Origin: Desulfococcaceae bacterium HSG8
Lineage (GTDB): Bacteria; Desulfobacterota; Desulfobacteria; Desulfobacterales; 4be13
DNA length: 45,616 bases
Reading direction: 5' to 3'
Assembly: GCA_030378015.1 (NCBI GenBank)
Contig: JAUCGG010000019.1
Span: 1 to 45,616 of the forward strand
Below, in pieces: positions 15,859 through 24,149 of this stretch. Made by a program: the position numbers and the translations under genes. Position 1 is the first letter of the stretch. The number at the start of each line of letters is the position of its first letter. Under the pieces are notes generated by a model. The model worked only from the letters and a program-made list of their open reading frames with translations, was not told the origin of the DNA and made no database searches.

Positions 15859-16299
15859 ATGGATTATCTTCAAATGACAGCCCCCTGCGGTCTGGACTGT
15901 TTCAATTGCCACTTCTACCTAGCTCATGAAGACAAGGAGGCGATGAGCAAGGTTGAGAAACTGTCTGCGGAATACAATATTCCGGTAGAAATAATGCTTT
16001 GCAAAGGATGCCGCAGCCACGATGGCCAAATACCATTGCAAAAGCATATCTTCGGCGAATCGCATCGTTGTGAAGCCTATGAATGCTCCCGTGAAAAAGG
16101 GGTGAAACTTTGCGGCGATTGCGGCCAGTTTCCCTGTGACAACCTCCATCCTTATGCCGACAAAGCCGGGGATCTGCCGCATAACATCAAGGTCTTCAAC
16201 CTGTGCTTAATCAATAAAATGGGGCTGGAAAAATGGGCAGAATCCAAAGCAGCCGAAGTTCGCAAAGTTTATTTCACCAGCCCGTGGACTCTGGCGTAA
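15859..16299 (+). CDS. DUF3795 cysteine-rich protein
   Basis: A 146-residue protein of the DUF3795 type, likely metal-binding and cytoplasmic. It opens MDYLQMTAPCGLDCFNCHFYLA with a CxxxCxxC cluster. LCKGCRSHDG, RCEAYECSREKGVKLCGDCGQFPCDNL and a C-terminal KWAESK helix follow, in the family order. The function of the family is not known to me. The ATG at 15859 has AAGGAG at the right distance; the frame open further upstream translates an A repeat. It stands between repeat blocks with no obvious operon partner. Confidence 0.85.
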   Translation: MDYLQMTAPCGLDCFNCHFYLAHEDKEAMSKVEKLSAEYNIPVEIMLCKGCRSHDGQIPLQKHIFGESHRCEAYECSREKGVKLCGDCGQFPCDNLHPYADKAGDLPHNIKVFNLCLINKMGLEKWAESKAAEVRKVYFTSPWTLA

Positions 16300-16454
16300 G
16301 AACTCCGTAATTCCGTCATCAAAAGTTATCCGGCATTGTTGCAGAGGCTCGCTCGGACAACCATGTGAAAGCCGTTTTATAACTCATTTATACCCCCATA
16401 CAGAATCTTAAATGCCGTTTTATAGCCCTCCTGCTTGCTGAAAAAGAGAAAAGA

Positions 16455-16820
16455 ATGAATGATGAAGTTAGTTTAACAAAAAAAGACTATGCTATGATTA
16501 GTATCATAATAGGAGTAATGGCCTTAATAATGACATTGATATTTATAACAAAAGGCTATTTTGAGAAATACAGAAAATATTCTGGCGCAGGGGAAGTTTT
16601 TGTTACTGCCAAAGGGGAAAAAATGGCAGCAGGAATTGATGATGAAGGGAATGTTGTCATTGTGCGTAATCACGCCTCTAATAAAAAAATAATAACAAGA
16701 GGTCGGCATGAAAAAGAGGAAATAAAAAAGGAAATTCTAAGGTTAATTATTTTAAATTGTTTAATTCTTTCTATAATTGCAAGAATTCTCATCTATATTA
16801 TAGAAAAGGATAAATCATGA
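16455..16820 (+). CDS. Small two-helix membrane protein, unknown function
   Basis: A 121-residue protein with an N-terminal membrane segment (about 13-34, AMISIIIGVMALIMTLIFI), a soluble middle domain (about 40-95) with a beta-like GEVFVTAKGEKMAAGIDDEGNVVIVRN stretch (quoted in part), and a C-terminal membrane segment (about 96-115, LRLIILNCLILSIIARILIYII). I do not recognise a family. AAAAGAGAAAAG lies just before the ATG as a plausible ribosome binding site. The gene is AT-rich, like the acyltransferase gene after it and unlike the flanking genes, which suggests both arrived together. Confidence 0.65.
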   Translation: MNDEVSLTKKDYAMISIIIGVMALIMTLIFITKGYFEKYRKYSGAGEVFVTAKGEKMAAGIDDEGNVVIVRNHASNKKIITRGRHEKEEIKKEILRLIILNCLILSIIARILIYIIEKDKS

Positions 16821-16821
16821 A

Positions 16822-16940
16822 AGTGTTTAGTGTTTAGTATTTAGTATTTGGTAATCTGCTCCGGCTTTCATTTTTCGTTGTGGCCGTGAGGTCATGACAT
16901 GACGTTCACAACTAAGGCCAAACACCAAACACTAAAAGAG
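16822..16940. repeat. G-type inverted repeat (GTGTTTAGTGTTTAGT / ACCAAACACTAAA)
   Basis: The left arm AAGTGTTTAGTGTTTAGTAT at 16819-16845 pairs with CCAAACACCAAACACTAAAA at 16919-16938 around a GTCATGACATGAC loop. Fragments of the same family lie at about 18200-18235, 28345-28370, 33580-33625 and 37126-37142. Confidence 0.65.
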
Positions 16941-16947
16941 AGTGAAA

Positions 16948-17943
16948 ATGGGAGTACTGAGATATTTGTTGGCAAGTATAATCGTGATCTGCCATTGCGG
17001 GCCTATTTTTGGCAGTTTTACCGGCCCATCCGGTGCTACAACCGTCAGCATTTTTATGATAATCTCCGGGTTTTACATGGCCCTGGTCTCCCAGAACTAC
17101 AATTCATATAAAAACTTTTTGCTGAATAGGTTTTTAAAAATTTATCCCTGTTACTGGTTAATATTAAGCCTAACTTTTATCATCTTTTACTGGCGATTAC
17201 AACAAGGTTATTTTAATCCGTTAATCTATTATCAGGAAATATTTAAAAATGAACAAACGGCATTTTGGTATGTAATTTTTCAAAATATATTTTTATTCGG
17301 GCGAAACCTTTTTTTTAAAGTAGATGCACTGTTCAAACTCGTAGGGGCTGAAAACGAGTGGTGCATTGTGCCGCTTCCCCAGGGATGGTCATTGGAAATT
17401 GAGATGCTCTTCTATATAGCGGCCCCCTTCATTAATAAAATGAGGCTGTCCGATTTAGCTATTTTATTTTTTCTTTCTCTTTTTTGTTCCTTGGAAAATA
17501 TTTTCTACTTGAGATACCTTGTGTTTTTTATTTTAGGGGCATTGTCTTACAGGATTTACAGAAGAATAAATTGGGAAAAGATAAATAAAAAATTTAAGGT
17601 GGTTATCACGATTCTGTTTTTCGGGTTATTATTGTCCTATAATCAGATAATATCCATAACTGGTTTAAATTTAAACATAATATATTATGCCTCAGCGACC
17701 ATTGCCATCCCTTTTATTTTTGAATTAACAAAAAACAATAAATGGGATCGTAAAATAGGGGAATTATCTTACCCCTTATATTTAATTCATTTTTCTATCC
17801 TCTGGATATTCTGGACCAGTAATGAGACCAGATATATGTTTGCTCCGCATATTTTAATTATCTCCACTTTTATTTCTATGGTATTAATGAAGTATTTGCT
17901 TAACCCGATAGAAAAAAAGATGAGAATAAAATTTAAGAACTGA
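16948..17943 (+). CDS. Acyltransferase family 3 membrane protein
   Basis: A polytopic inner-membrane protein of about 331 residues with roughly ten hydrophobic helices, matching the OafA/YrhL acyltransferase-3 family, which O-acetylates surface polysaccharides or lipids. The first helix carries the family histidine in LLASIIVICHCGPIF. GATTVSIFMIISGFYMAL and RFLKIYPCYW (the conserved R-x-x-R/K-I-Y-P motif) follow, and LSYPLYLIHFSILW closes the catalytic region. I took the ATG at 16948, preceded by AGAGAG; a GTG two codons upstream is equally possible. The coding sequence is much more AT-rich than most neighbours, and it sits between repeat blocks without a polysaccharide cluster, suggesting acquisition by transfer. 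Confidence 0.85.
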   Translation: MGVLRYLLASIIVICHCGPIFGSFTGPSGATTVSIFMIISGFYMALVSQNYNSYKNFLLNRFLKIYPCYWLILSLTFIIFYWRLQQGYFNPLIYYQEIFKNEQTAFWYVIFQNIFLFGRNLFFKVDALFKLVGAENEWCIVPLPQGWSLEIEMLFYIAAPFINKMRLSDLAILFFLSLFCSLENIFYLRYLVFFILGALSYRIYRRINWEKINKKFKVVITILFFGLLLSYNQIISITGLNLNIIYYASATIAIPFIFELTKNNKWDRKIGELSYPLYLIHFSILWIFWTSNETRYMFAPHILIISTFISMVLMKYLLNPIEKKMRIKFKN

Positions 17944-18248
17944 AAAGGAATTTTCCAGGGAGTGCGGAAATGGAGCCGTTAGGCGGAATTTTCGCAATTT
18001 GCTTTCATAGATATAAACGGGCATGACCTGACGGGCACAACGAAACATGAAAGTCGGAGCAGCAGGGGGCATCTTCTGAGCAACAGTCGGAGTGTGTGCA
18101 GCTTTGCTGCGCTCGCTTACGCAATGCCAAAATGTAAGTTTGGCACTCCGTTGCCTATAAAAGGCCACTATCTGACGGGCACAACGAAGTAAAGTATGAG
18201 AGCAAACACCAAACACTGAACACCAAATCAATAAGTCGGAGAAAAACT
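17944..18248. repeat. Intergenic repeats (I-type and G-type fragments)
   Basis: An I-type repeat (CGCTTACGCAATGCC.. TAAGTTTGGCACTCCGTT) lies at 18113-18152. ACGGGCACAACGAA segments occur on both sides (about 18025 and 18175). A G-type fragment AAACACCAAACACTGAACACC lies at 18200-18225. No gene is supported; GGAG at 18237-18240 belongs to the next gene. Confidence 0.55.
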
Positions 18249-19892
18249 GTGAAATTAAAACCTGAAGAAACACCTGAGTGCGATGTGCTTATAATCGGCG
18301 GAGGGGGTGCAGGCCTGAGGTCAGCCATTGCCGCCAGATTGAATAATGCCAATGTCCTTATGGCCTCCAAATCCAGGATAGGGCATTCTACGAACACTTA
18401 CATTTCCAAGGCAGTAATTGCTGCCTCAGGGTGGGGAGATCCCGGGGATAATGAAAACGTGCATACAACTGATACAATCAGGGGAGGGCGTTTTTTAAAC
18501 GATCAGGCAATGGTTGCCAGGATTGCAGAGCGGGTCAGCTCTGAGATTGACTTCTTAAAAGAATGCGGCGTGAACTGGGGAATGGAAGAAGGAAGACCCC
18601 GTGTATTGAAACTCCCGGGGCATAAGCATCCCCGTCATGTCCACGGTGAAAACTGGACAGGGAGCGATCTTATCTTACCGCTCAGGCGCCGTGCAAAGGA
18701 AATAGGAGTTCATTTCAGAGAACATGTTTTCATAACCCGGCTTCTGGCATCCGAAGGCAGGATCACAGGCGCTGCTGGTATAACACCGGACGGCAGCTTT
18801 CTTGCGATAAAGGCAAAAATAGTTATTCTGGCTACCGGGGGCTATGCCCAGATATTTCTGAATACCAATAATGCAGCCGGGATCACCGGTGACGGCCATG
18901 CCCTGTGCTATGATCTGGGGATTTCATTGAAAGACATGGAATTCGTCCAGTTTTATCCCACGGCTATGGGAAGGCGGGGGAGCAGACTTCTCCTTTACGA
19001 AAAAATGCTGGCGCAAAAAGGTGTGGTTTTAAAAAACGGAGCCGGAGAGGATATCATCAGGAAAAACGGCTTTGCAGATTCGACGAGCATGACCAGGGAT
19101 CAACTGGCACAGCTTATCATAAAAGAGATCAGGAATGACAGCGCTGGTAAGCAGAGTGTGATTATGGATATCGGGTCCCTGTCCGAGGAGAAAGCCGGGC
19201 AATTGAAACAACTTTTGCCTCCTGCATGGTGGAAGGGACAGAAAGCTTACGAGGTTGCGCCCACTGCCCACTTCTGCATGGGAGGGGTGGTAACAGATCA
19301 GTGGGGAGAAACATCCCTGGGCGGCCTTTTTGCTGTCGGAGAAGTAACAGGAGGAGCACACGGGGCCAATCGCCTCGGTGGTAATGCTCTGGCTGAAGTT
19401 TTTGCTATGGGTTCACTGGTGGGAACAAAGGCTGGTGAACTGGCAGCGAAGATCGGGACCACCCCGCTGGTTCAGGAAGAGGCAGACAGCGAAAAACTTC
19501 GGTTGGAGGAAGCATTCTCCGACCAGGGGCCGAGTCCTAAAGAGCTGATCAGGGAATTAAAGACCCTGATGTGGAACAAGGTCGGCATTATTCGCGAAAA
19601 AAATGAGGTTGAAGAAGCCCTGGGAGTCATCCGGGGGAACTGGGATCGTGCCTCCGCAGCCACTCCTGCCGATCTGATAAGGCTGTCGGAGTTCCGGAAT
19701 ATGAGGCTTGTGGCAGAGATGGTCTGCAAAGCAGCTCTTAAGAGGACAGAATCACGGGGTTCACATTTCCGCACTGATTATCCCGGAGAAGACAATGATC
19801 TGTGGTTAAAAAATATTGTGTTTCGCAAAGGAGACGCGGGTATGGAAGCTGAGGCAGAGCCGGTTCATCATGATCTGGTAGAACCATCCTGA
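18249..19892 (+). CDS. FAD-binding fumarate reductase/succinate dehydrogenase-type flavoprotein
   Basis: A 547-residue flavoprotein of the family that includes fumarate reductase/succinate dehydrogenase subunit A and L-aspartate oxidase. The dinucleotide-binding loop is IIGGGGAGLRSAIAA (about 15-29). KSRIGHSTNTYISKAVIAA follows the place where the FAD-binding family motif occurs. VILATGGYAQIF, EFVQFYPTAM, TAHFCMGGVVTD and GEVTGGAHGANRLGGNAL make up the rest of the FAD and substrate site, and the C-terminal helical domain is present. It starts with GTG, with GGAG about nine bases upstream. No iron-sulfur or membrane-anchor subunit is encoded beside it, so it may work with a remote partner, act as a soluble oxidase or reductase, or serve a thiol-type fumarate reductase. 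The substrate is undecided. Confidence 0.88.
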   Translation: MKLKPEETPECDVLIIGGGGAGLRSAIAARLNNANVLMASKSRIGHSTNTYISKAVIAASGWGDPGDNENVHTTDTIRGGRFLNDQAMVARIAERVSSEIDFLKECGVNWGMEEGRPRVLKLPGHKHPRHVHGENWTGSDLILPLRRRAKEIGVHFREHVFITRLLASEGRITGAAGITPDGSFLAIKAKIVILATGGYAQIFLNTNNAAGITGDGHALCYDLGISLKDMEFVQFYPTAMGRRGSRLLLYEKMLAQKGVVLKNGAGEDIIRKNGFADSTSMTRDQLAQLIIKEIRNDSAGKQSVIMDIGSLSEEKAGQLKQLLPPAWWKGQKAYEVAPTAHFCMGGVVTDQWGETSLGGLFAVGEVTGGAHGANRLGGNALAEVFAMGSLVGTKAGELAAKIGTTPLVQEEADSEKLRLEEAFSDQGPSPKELIRELKTLMWNKVGIIREKNEVEEALGVIRGNWDRASAATPADLIRLSEFRNMRLVAEMVCKAALKRTESRGSHFRTDYPGEDNDLWLKNIVFRKGDAGMEAEAEPVHHDLVEPS

Positions 19893-20703
19893 CAATGACG
19901 AGCTACAAAAGAACTGCCTGAAAAATTCAGAAACGCGCTTCCGAGTGCTGATTATTCGGGAAGTCATCGGAAAAGTCATAATCGGTTCGGCTGTACTTGA
20001 CATAACACTGTTTTCTGCTACACTGCACTTATGACATTTTACAGTGTCTTGAAAATTTTCGCTGCTCTTCCGCTAATACTTTGATAATAAATAATTCAAT
20101 AATTGCAAAGAGTTGAAATATACCGATTTTTATTCCGAAAGGGAACAACATGCTGATTTTTTAATTTTCATAATCAGCCTGAAAGATAATCAAAGCATTA
20201 GCGGAAGAGCACCTGCTTTTTTAGTAAAGGTAAATGCCACTATACTTCGGGGTTCTACTCCTGAAGCTATTATTCTGGCGATTCTGTACGCGTTCCAGAC
20301 TTCCCGGAACCGGCGCAAGCCAGACATAATATTCTTAAATGTTGCCCGAAATTTTAATCCTAATCTGTAAACCCTTGTCTGGCAGGCGTTTACCGATTCG
20401 CCATCTTATAAGAACCGATTTTAATTTGTTTTTATAACCATTCGGATCTGCTATTTTTTTTAACAACCTGATAACATTATAAATTTCTAAAAACCGCAGA
20501 TTGCAGTATTTTCATATTTTCGGACAAGAAAACATCATATTTCAATATTTCTTCAGAATAAATATTAATATTTACAAAATGTTATATTTTTTATGCAAAA
20601 AAATCAATTAATATCGGCTCTTATATAAACGAGGATTCCCGAACCTTTACCAGGCAATGATTTACAGCTTAGAAACAAATTTTCGAGCAACTTTTAAGTA
20701 TAT
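19893..20703. other. Intergenic region with an AT-rich inverted repeat
   Basis: GCTCTTCCGCTAATACTTTG (20064-20083) and CAAAGCATTAGCGGAAGAGC (20191-20210) form a near-perfect inverted pair around 107 AT-rich bases. Positions 20430-20640 are very AT-rich and featureless. The 85-codon frame from a TTG at 20113 crosses the right arm and is not accepted as a gene. Confidence 0.5.
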
Positions 20704-20919
20704 ATGTCTCAGGAATTCCGAGAAACAGATTTTACAAAACTGACCAGCCCGAAGCTTCGCTTCGGAACACCGTTACCGAGGAAAAAAATGATGTTTTTCA
20801 CGTCCCCGGCTGTCCCTGTTATCGAACAGATTCCGCTGATTCATACGATAAACGAGGACGATCGGATATATCAGTTATGGGATGAATTGCAACGTGAATA
20901 TCGGACTGCCGGGCTGTAA
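20704..20919 (+). pseudogene. Possible gene remnant whose end recurs in M repeats
   Basis: A 71-codon frame with no ribosome binding site and no recognised domain. Its 3' end, encoding IYQLWDELQREYRTAGL and a stop, lies inside the M repeat (from 20867). The same DNA recurs at 22294 and 23897, where the frame is broken by a stop or a one-base shift. It may be the worn 3' end of a mobile gene carried with the repeat. I am unsure that it was ever expressed in this form. Confidence 0.3.
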
Positions 20920-21123
20920 CTACTACACCACTTCGTAAATCCGTCACCCCCCTGTACCGGGGTTAACCCTTTAAATTTATTAAGAGCCGGAGGGGTCATG
21001 AACTTAAAAAGTGGTGTACTACACAGATTGCATTTAGTCAGGATTGATTTTGCTTTAATCAGGATATCTGCATCATCCCGGATAAATGAAAAATCAATCC
21101 TTATTAAATGCAATCTGTATAGC
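20867..21123. repeat. M repeat, copy 1 (interrupted by a B element)
   Basis: Begins TATATCAGTTATGGGATGAA, continues to CTGTAACTAC, then after the B insertion resumes at ACAGATTGCATTTAG and ends with TTATTAAATGCAATCTGTATAG. The right half is an imperfect hairpin with arms of about 40 bases. It lies 54 bp beyond the stop of the nuclease gene. Confidence 0.85.
20924..21018. mobile_element. B-family element inserted in M with CTAC duplication
   Basis: A 95-bp element from TACACCACTTCGTAAATCCG to CTTAAAAAGTGGTGTA. CTAC is present on both sides (20920-20923 and 21019-21022). The other two M copies have an uninterrupted GTAACTACACAGATTG or GCAACTACACAGATTG, so the empty site is directly visible in the window. 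Confidence 0.9.
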
Positions 21124-21177
21124 CGAGGAATAAATCCCCTGGCTGAAAGAGCCTGGCTTCAGCTTTCAGCCCCGACA

Positions 21178-22221
21178 TTATGCCAGGGCGTTTCTATCAA
21201 ACAAATCTTTAATAATGTCCAATCGTTCCGCAATAACTTCCGGTGATGGCAGATATTTGCTGTACTCTTCAGGTAAAGACGGCGAGGTGCTGTAAGTTGC
21301 CACGCCAATGGGCTGATTTGTCGCCTTCAGCGAATACTCCACAACGGTTTTGTCTTTGCTTCTACAGACAATAATTCCGATGGCGTCATGCTCTCCGTCT
21401 TCTTTATATTGTTCATTCAGAGCTGTAAGATAAAACTCCGTTTTGCCTTTGTATTCCGGCTTGAACTCCCCGATTTTCAGATCAACGGCGATAAACCGTT
21501 TCAATTTCCGATGGAACAGAAGCAGATCAATAAAATAGTTGTTATTTCCGACTTGCAGCCTGAACTGGTTTCCCACGAAGGTGAACCAGGGACCCATTTC
21601 GATCAGGAATTTACGGATATTCCGCACCAGGGCCAGTTCCAGTTCATGCTCGCTGTGTTCCTCTGCCAGTTCCAGGAAATCAAAGGTGTAATGATCTTTC
21701 ACCGCCAGCTTTGCCTGATGTTTGAACTGATCGGGCAGGGTCTGATCAAAACTGGTCTGATTCAGCAGATATTTTTCGTATGTTTTGTTTTCAATCTGGT
21801 GAATCAGGACATCCTTTGTCCAGCCGAATTTCCTGACATGCAGCATATAAAATTCCCGCTCCGAAGGGTCCTTGCATCTGGTTAAAATCAGGATGTTTTT
21901 GGTCCAGCTAATTTCTGCAACCAATGGTTGCAGTTTTTTATTCTGCTGAATTTCTGAATAAAACAGCCTCATGTTCCAAAGGTTTCGTACCGAAAATCCC
22001 TGGAATCCCGGATATTCCTTCCGGATATCTTCTGAAAGCTGCTCGACAACGGATTTTCCCCATCCGAGGTGCTGCTGCTTTTCAACAATCATCCGTCCGA
22101 TATCCCAGTATAAATTTATCAGTTCTTTATTAACAGATCTGAGCGCCTCATATTGAGAACATCGTATTCGCTCCTTCACTTCAGCAAAGCCCACATAATC
22201 ACTATCTGATATATTACCCAT
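21178..22221 (-). CDS. YhcG-type PDDEXK nuclease (DUF1016)
   Basis: A 347-residue protein of the YhcG/DUF1016 family. The N-terminal part (about 10-130) contains NLYWDIGRMIVEKQ, GWGKSVVEQLSEDI and FSVRNLWNMRLFY, the family's helical DUF1016_N region. The C-terminal part carries the PD-(D/E)xK nuclease core, with D232 in YFIDLLLFHR and D247-x-K249 in AVDLKIGEF. The family is predicted to cut nucleic acid and is common in mobile and restriction-associated islands; the exact target is unknown. AGAGG precedes the ATG. The gene is bracketed by M repeats (copy 2 upstream of its start, copy 1 beyond its stop), like a movable module. Confidence 0.9.
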   Translation of the reverse strand: MGNISDSDYVGFAEVKERIRCSQYEALRSVNKELINLYWDIGRMIVEKQQHLGWGKSVVEQLSEDIRKEYPGFQGFSVRNLWNMRLFYSEIQQNKKLQPLVAEISWTKNILILTRCKDPSEREFYMLHVRKFGWTKDVLIHQIENKTYEKYLLNQTSFDQTLPDQFKHQAKLAVKDHYTFDFLELAEEHSEHELELALVRNIRKFLIEMGPWFTFVGNQFRLQVGNNNYFIDLLLFHRKLKRFIAVDLKIGEFKPEYKGKTEFYLTALNEQYKEDGEHDAIGIIVCRSKDKTVVEYSLKATNQPIGVATYSTSPSLPEEYSKYLPSPEVIAERLDIIKDLFDRNALA

Positions 22222-22293
22222 TTTAACCTCTGATTCCGTCAGATTCTTTACAGATATCTGATTTTTTCTTTCATCGTTGGCTTTCGGAAGGAT

Positions 22294-22443
22294 TATATCA
22301 GTTATGGGATGAATTGCAATGAGAAATACCGGAGGGCTGTAACTACACAGATTGCATTTAGTGAGGATTGATTTGCATTTAATAAGGATAGCTGCATCCA
22401 GAATAAATGAAAATCAATCCTTATTAAATGTAATCTGTGTAGC
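22294..22443. repeat. M repeat, copy 2
   Basis: A 150-bp direct copy, from TATATCAGTTATGGGATGAA to TTAAATGTAATCTGTGTAGC, lying between the nuclease gene and the DUF433 gene. The arm CTACACAGATTGCATTTAG pairs with ATTAAATGTAATCTGTGTAG. Here the conserved CTAC (22343-22346) is uninterrupted. Confidence 0.85.
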
Positions 22444-22539
22444 GGGGGATCAATTTCGAGGGATAAATCTCCCGGCTGAAAGCTCAAAGGAAGAAAACAG
22501 CCTGCTTCTTCCACCTTTTTCAATATTACCGAGTTGTAA

Positions 22540-22884
22540 TCAGGTATTCAGAACTGACTTGTTTTCAACTGCTTCACGTTCTGCTCTGATTTTACGCAAT
22601 CTGATCATTGCCGGTGTGGGATTCCGTGCCTGTTCCTCAGCCATTCTGTCTCCGTGTTCAATCCACTCGGTCATGTAGGCATGAATCTGTTCTTTGTTGT
22701 GCAGGTAATACAGAATTACAGCGTAAATCTGTTCCAGGCTCAGTGTCGGGAAACGAATTGTAATTTCTTCGGGTGTCTGTGAACGATGAATATATTCGTA
22801 GAGAACAGACTCGATACCGATGCGATGATTTTTTATCCGAATGTCGTTCGGTGCAAGAAAATCAAAATAATCTTCAAGTTGCAT
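22540..22884 (-). CDS. DUF433-family antitoxin-like protein
   Basis: A 114-residue protein with the DUF433 core (APNDIRIKNHRIGIESVLYE, TPEEITIRFPTLSLEQIYAV, ILYYLHN), a helix-turn-helix-like domain of antitoxins that usually sits beside a DUF5615/PIN-like toxin. A charged C-terminal extension (about 72-114) follows. Here the next gene upstream is a standard PIN toxin that already has its own antitoxin, so DUF433 is an extra partner or an orphan. I chose the ATG at 22884 with AAGGA upstream. The frame stays open to 23034 and reads plausibly (KTCEISETSQGYRIEVSP), so a longer protein is possible. Confidence 0.75.
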   Translation of the reverse strand: MQLEDYFDFLAPNDIRIKNHRIGIESVLYEYIHRSQTPEEITIRFPTLSLEQIYAVILYYLHNKEQIHAYMTEWIEHGDRMAEEQARNPTPAMIRLRKIRAEREAVENKSVLNT

Positions 22885-23066
22885 TGTTTTTGTCCTTTTC
22901 GGCTGTCTGATTGTCTCAACCGGGGAAACTTCAATCCGGTAACCCTGCGAGGTTTCGGAAATTTCGCAGGTCTTCAGGCTTTGTTCTTGTAGGAGATTAT
23001 AATATCCGAAAAATCTGACTCCGAACTTTATCACGTTTCACATTTCACGCTTCACATTTTTGTTTT

Positions 23067-23510
23067 TTACGGAATTTCGTTCCAAACTTTTGCTGGCACA
23101 AAACGACTCAGATGACTGACATTCGTGGTTGCGATGACTGCTTCTTCTCCTTCACTCATAATAATAAATGCTTGTGCTGCGAGAATAACATCTGCATCAA
23201 GTGCTTTATTATCCGCTGTCGGCTGCCCCTGATTCCGAGCCTGTGCCCAGAATTCAGCAGCTTTAAGCATGACGTCTGTGGTAATAGGGATGTAGCCGAT
23301 GAGTAGTCTGAGAGCGTTAAGACGCTGAATACTTTTCGTCTTGCCAGCCCGAAGCAACTCGCGACGAACTTCATAATCGGCAATTTCCGGGACTCGGACG
23401 ATTGCTCCGAAGCGGACCAGATTTCCCATCCATGCTTTAATATCAGGATTCTTTCGGGGGTGAGTGATCATACCTAATGGCCCCGCATCCAATAATATAA
23501 TTTTACTCAT
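23067..23510 (-). CDS. PIN-domain toxin (VapC-like ribonuclease)
   Basis: A 147-residue PIN-domain protein. Acidic residues expected at the metal site are seen: D8 in IILLDAGPLG, E42/E47 in VPEIADYEVRREL, and aspartates in NKALDADVILAAQA, with ATTNVSHLSRF near the end. PIN toxins cleave RNA, usually tRNA or rRNA, when released from their antitoxin. The start at 23510 overlaps the end of the preceding small gene by 8 bp (ATGAGTAA), showing translational coupling, and GGAGG lies at good distance. The longer frame from 23618 is only the antisense-free overlap with the antitoxin and is not used. Confidence 0.88.
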   Translation of the reverse strand: MSKIILLDAGPLGMITHPRKNPDIKAWMGNLVRFGAIVRVPEIADYEVRRELLRAGKTKSIQRLNALRLLIGYIPITTDVMLKAAEFWAQARNQGQPTADNKALDADVILAAQAFIIMSEGEEAVIATTNVSHLSRFVPAKVWNEIP

Positions 23511-23718
23511 TAAAAAGCCTCCGGGCAGATATATTACCCCGTGTACGGTCAAGAGAGGCTTTAAGCTCTGGCCATGTTTCCTCATCATACCCTGACTCGT
23601 CGGCCATCCATTCGTCAAGAAGCTGAATCACCTTTTTCAATCTCTCTTTATCCGAAGGCTCTGACAAATAATGAAATATTTGTTCATTATCATGACATTC
23701 AAGCGGTTGTGTATTCAT
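23503..23718 (-). CDS. Antitoxin paired with the PIN toxin
   Basis: A 71-residue acidic protein (many Glu/Asp, for example DEWMADESGYDEETWPELKASLD) ending RRLFNE, with the end overlapping the PIN start by 8 bp. Size, order and overlap fit the antitoxin of a type II pair; the sequence shows no clear ribbon-helix-helix motif, so the family is not named. AAAGGAG lies about ten bases upstream of the ATG. M copy 3 lies about 180 bp upstream of its start. Confidence 0.75.
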   Translation of the reverse strand: MNTQPLECHDNEQIFHYLSEPSDKERLKKVIQLLDEWMADESGYDEETWPELKASLDRTRGNISARRLFNE

Positions 23719-24149
23719 CTTTCTGTTCTCCTTTCCAAATCCAGATCAACTCCGTATAGCGGGGAATTTCTGAAAAAATCTGTCAGGCTTGTCCGAGGGG
23801 TTTTTTCATGTTTCGTCTCATTCGGTTCATTGATAAATTCTGGACTGGGTTGTCTTTCGATGGTGGTTTTCATTTTTCTGCCTTTCATCATCTGACTATA
23901 TCAGTTATGGGATGAATTGCAACGTGAAATATCGGACTGCCTGCAACTACACAGATTGCATTTAGCTATGATTGATTTGCATTTAATAAGGATGGCCGCA
24001 TCATCCTGAGTAAATGCAAATCAATCCTTATTAAATGTAATCTGTGTAGCTGTACGAATTTTCTATCCATTTCTTATGAATCCCGTTTCTTATTATAAAA
24101 TCCGTGTAGCAAAAAAATGTCGCGTACCCTGCAAGAAATGATCAAATAA
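23719..24149. repeat. Intergenic region with M repeat copy 3 (23897-24050)
   Basis: M copy 3 runs from TATATCAGTTATGGGATGAA at 23897 to TTAAATGTAATCTGTGTAGC at 24050, direct to the other two copies, with an uninterrupted CTAC at 23947-23950. A second TCCGTGTAGC fragment follows at 24100. The short plus-strand frame over 23671-23895 is antisense to the antitoxin start and not accepted. Confidence 0.8.

Noticed and set aside
20113..20370. 85-codon frame from a TTG
   Set aside because: No ribosome binding site, and it crosses one arm of an inverted repeat; no family recognised.
20867..24050. M repeats as integron attC sites with gene cassettes
   Set aside because: The hairpin ends lack the GTTRRRY and RYYYAAC core sites, and no integrase is present, so I treat them only as direct repeats bracketing genes.
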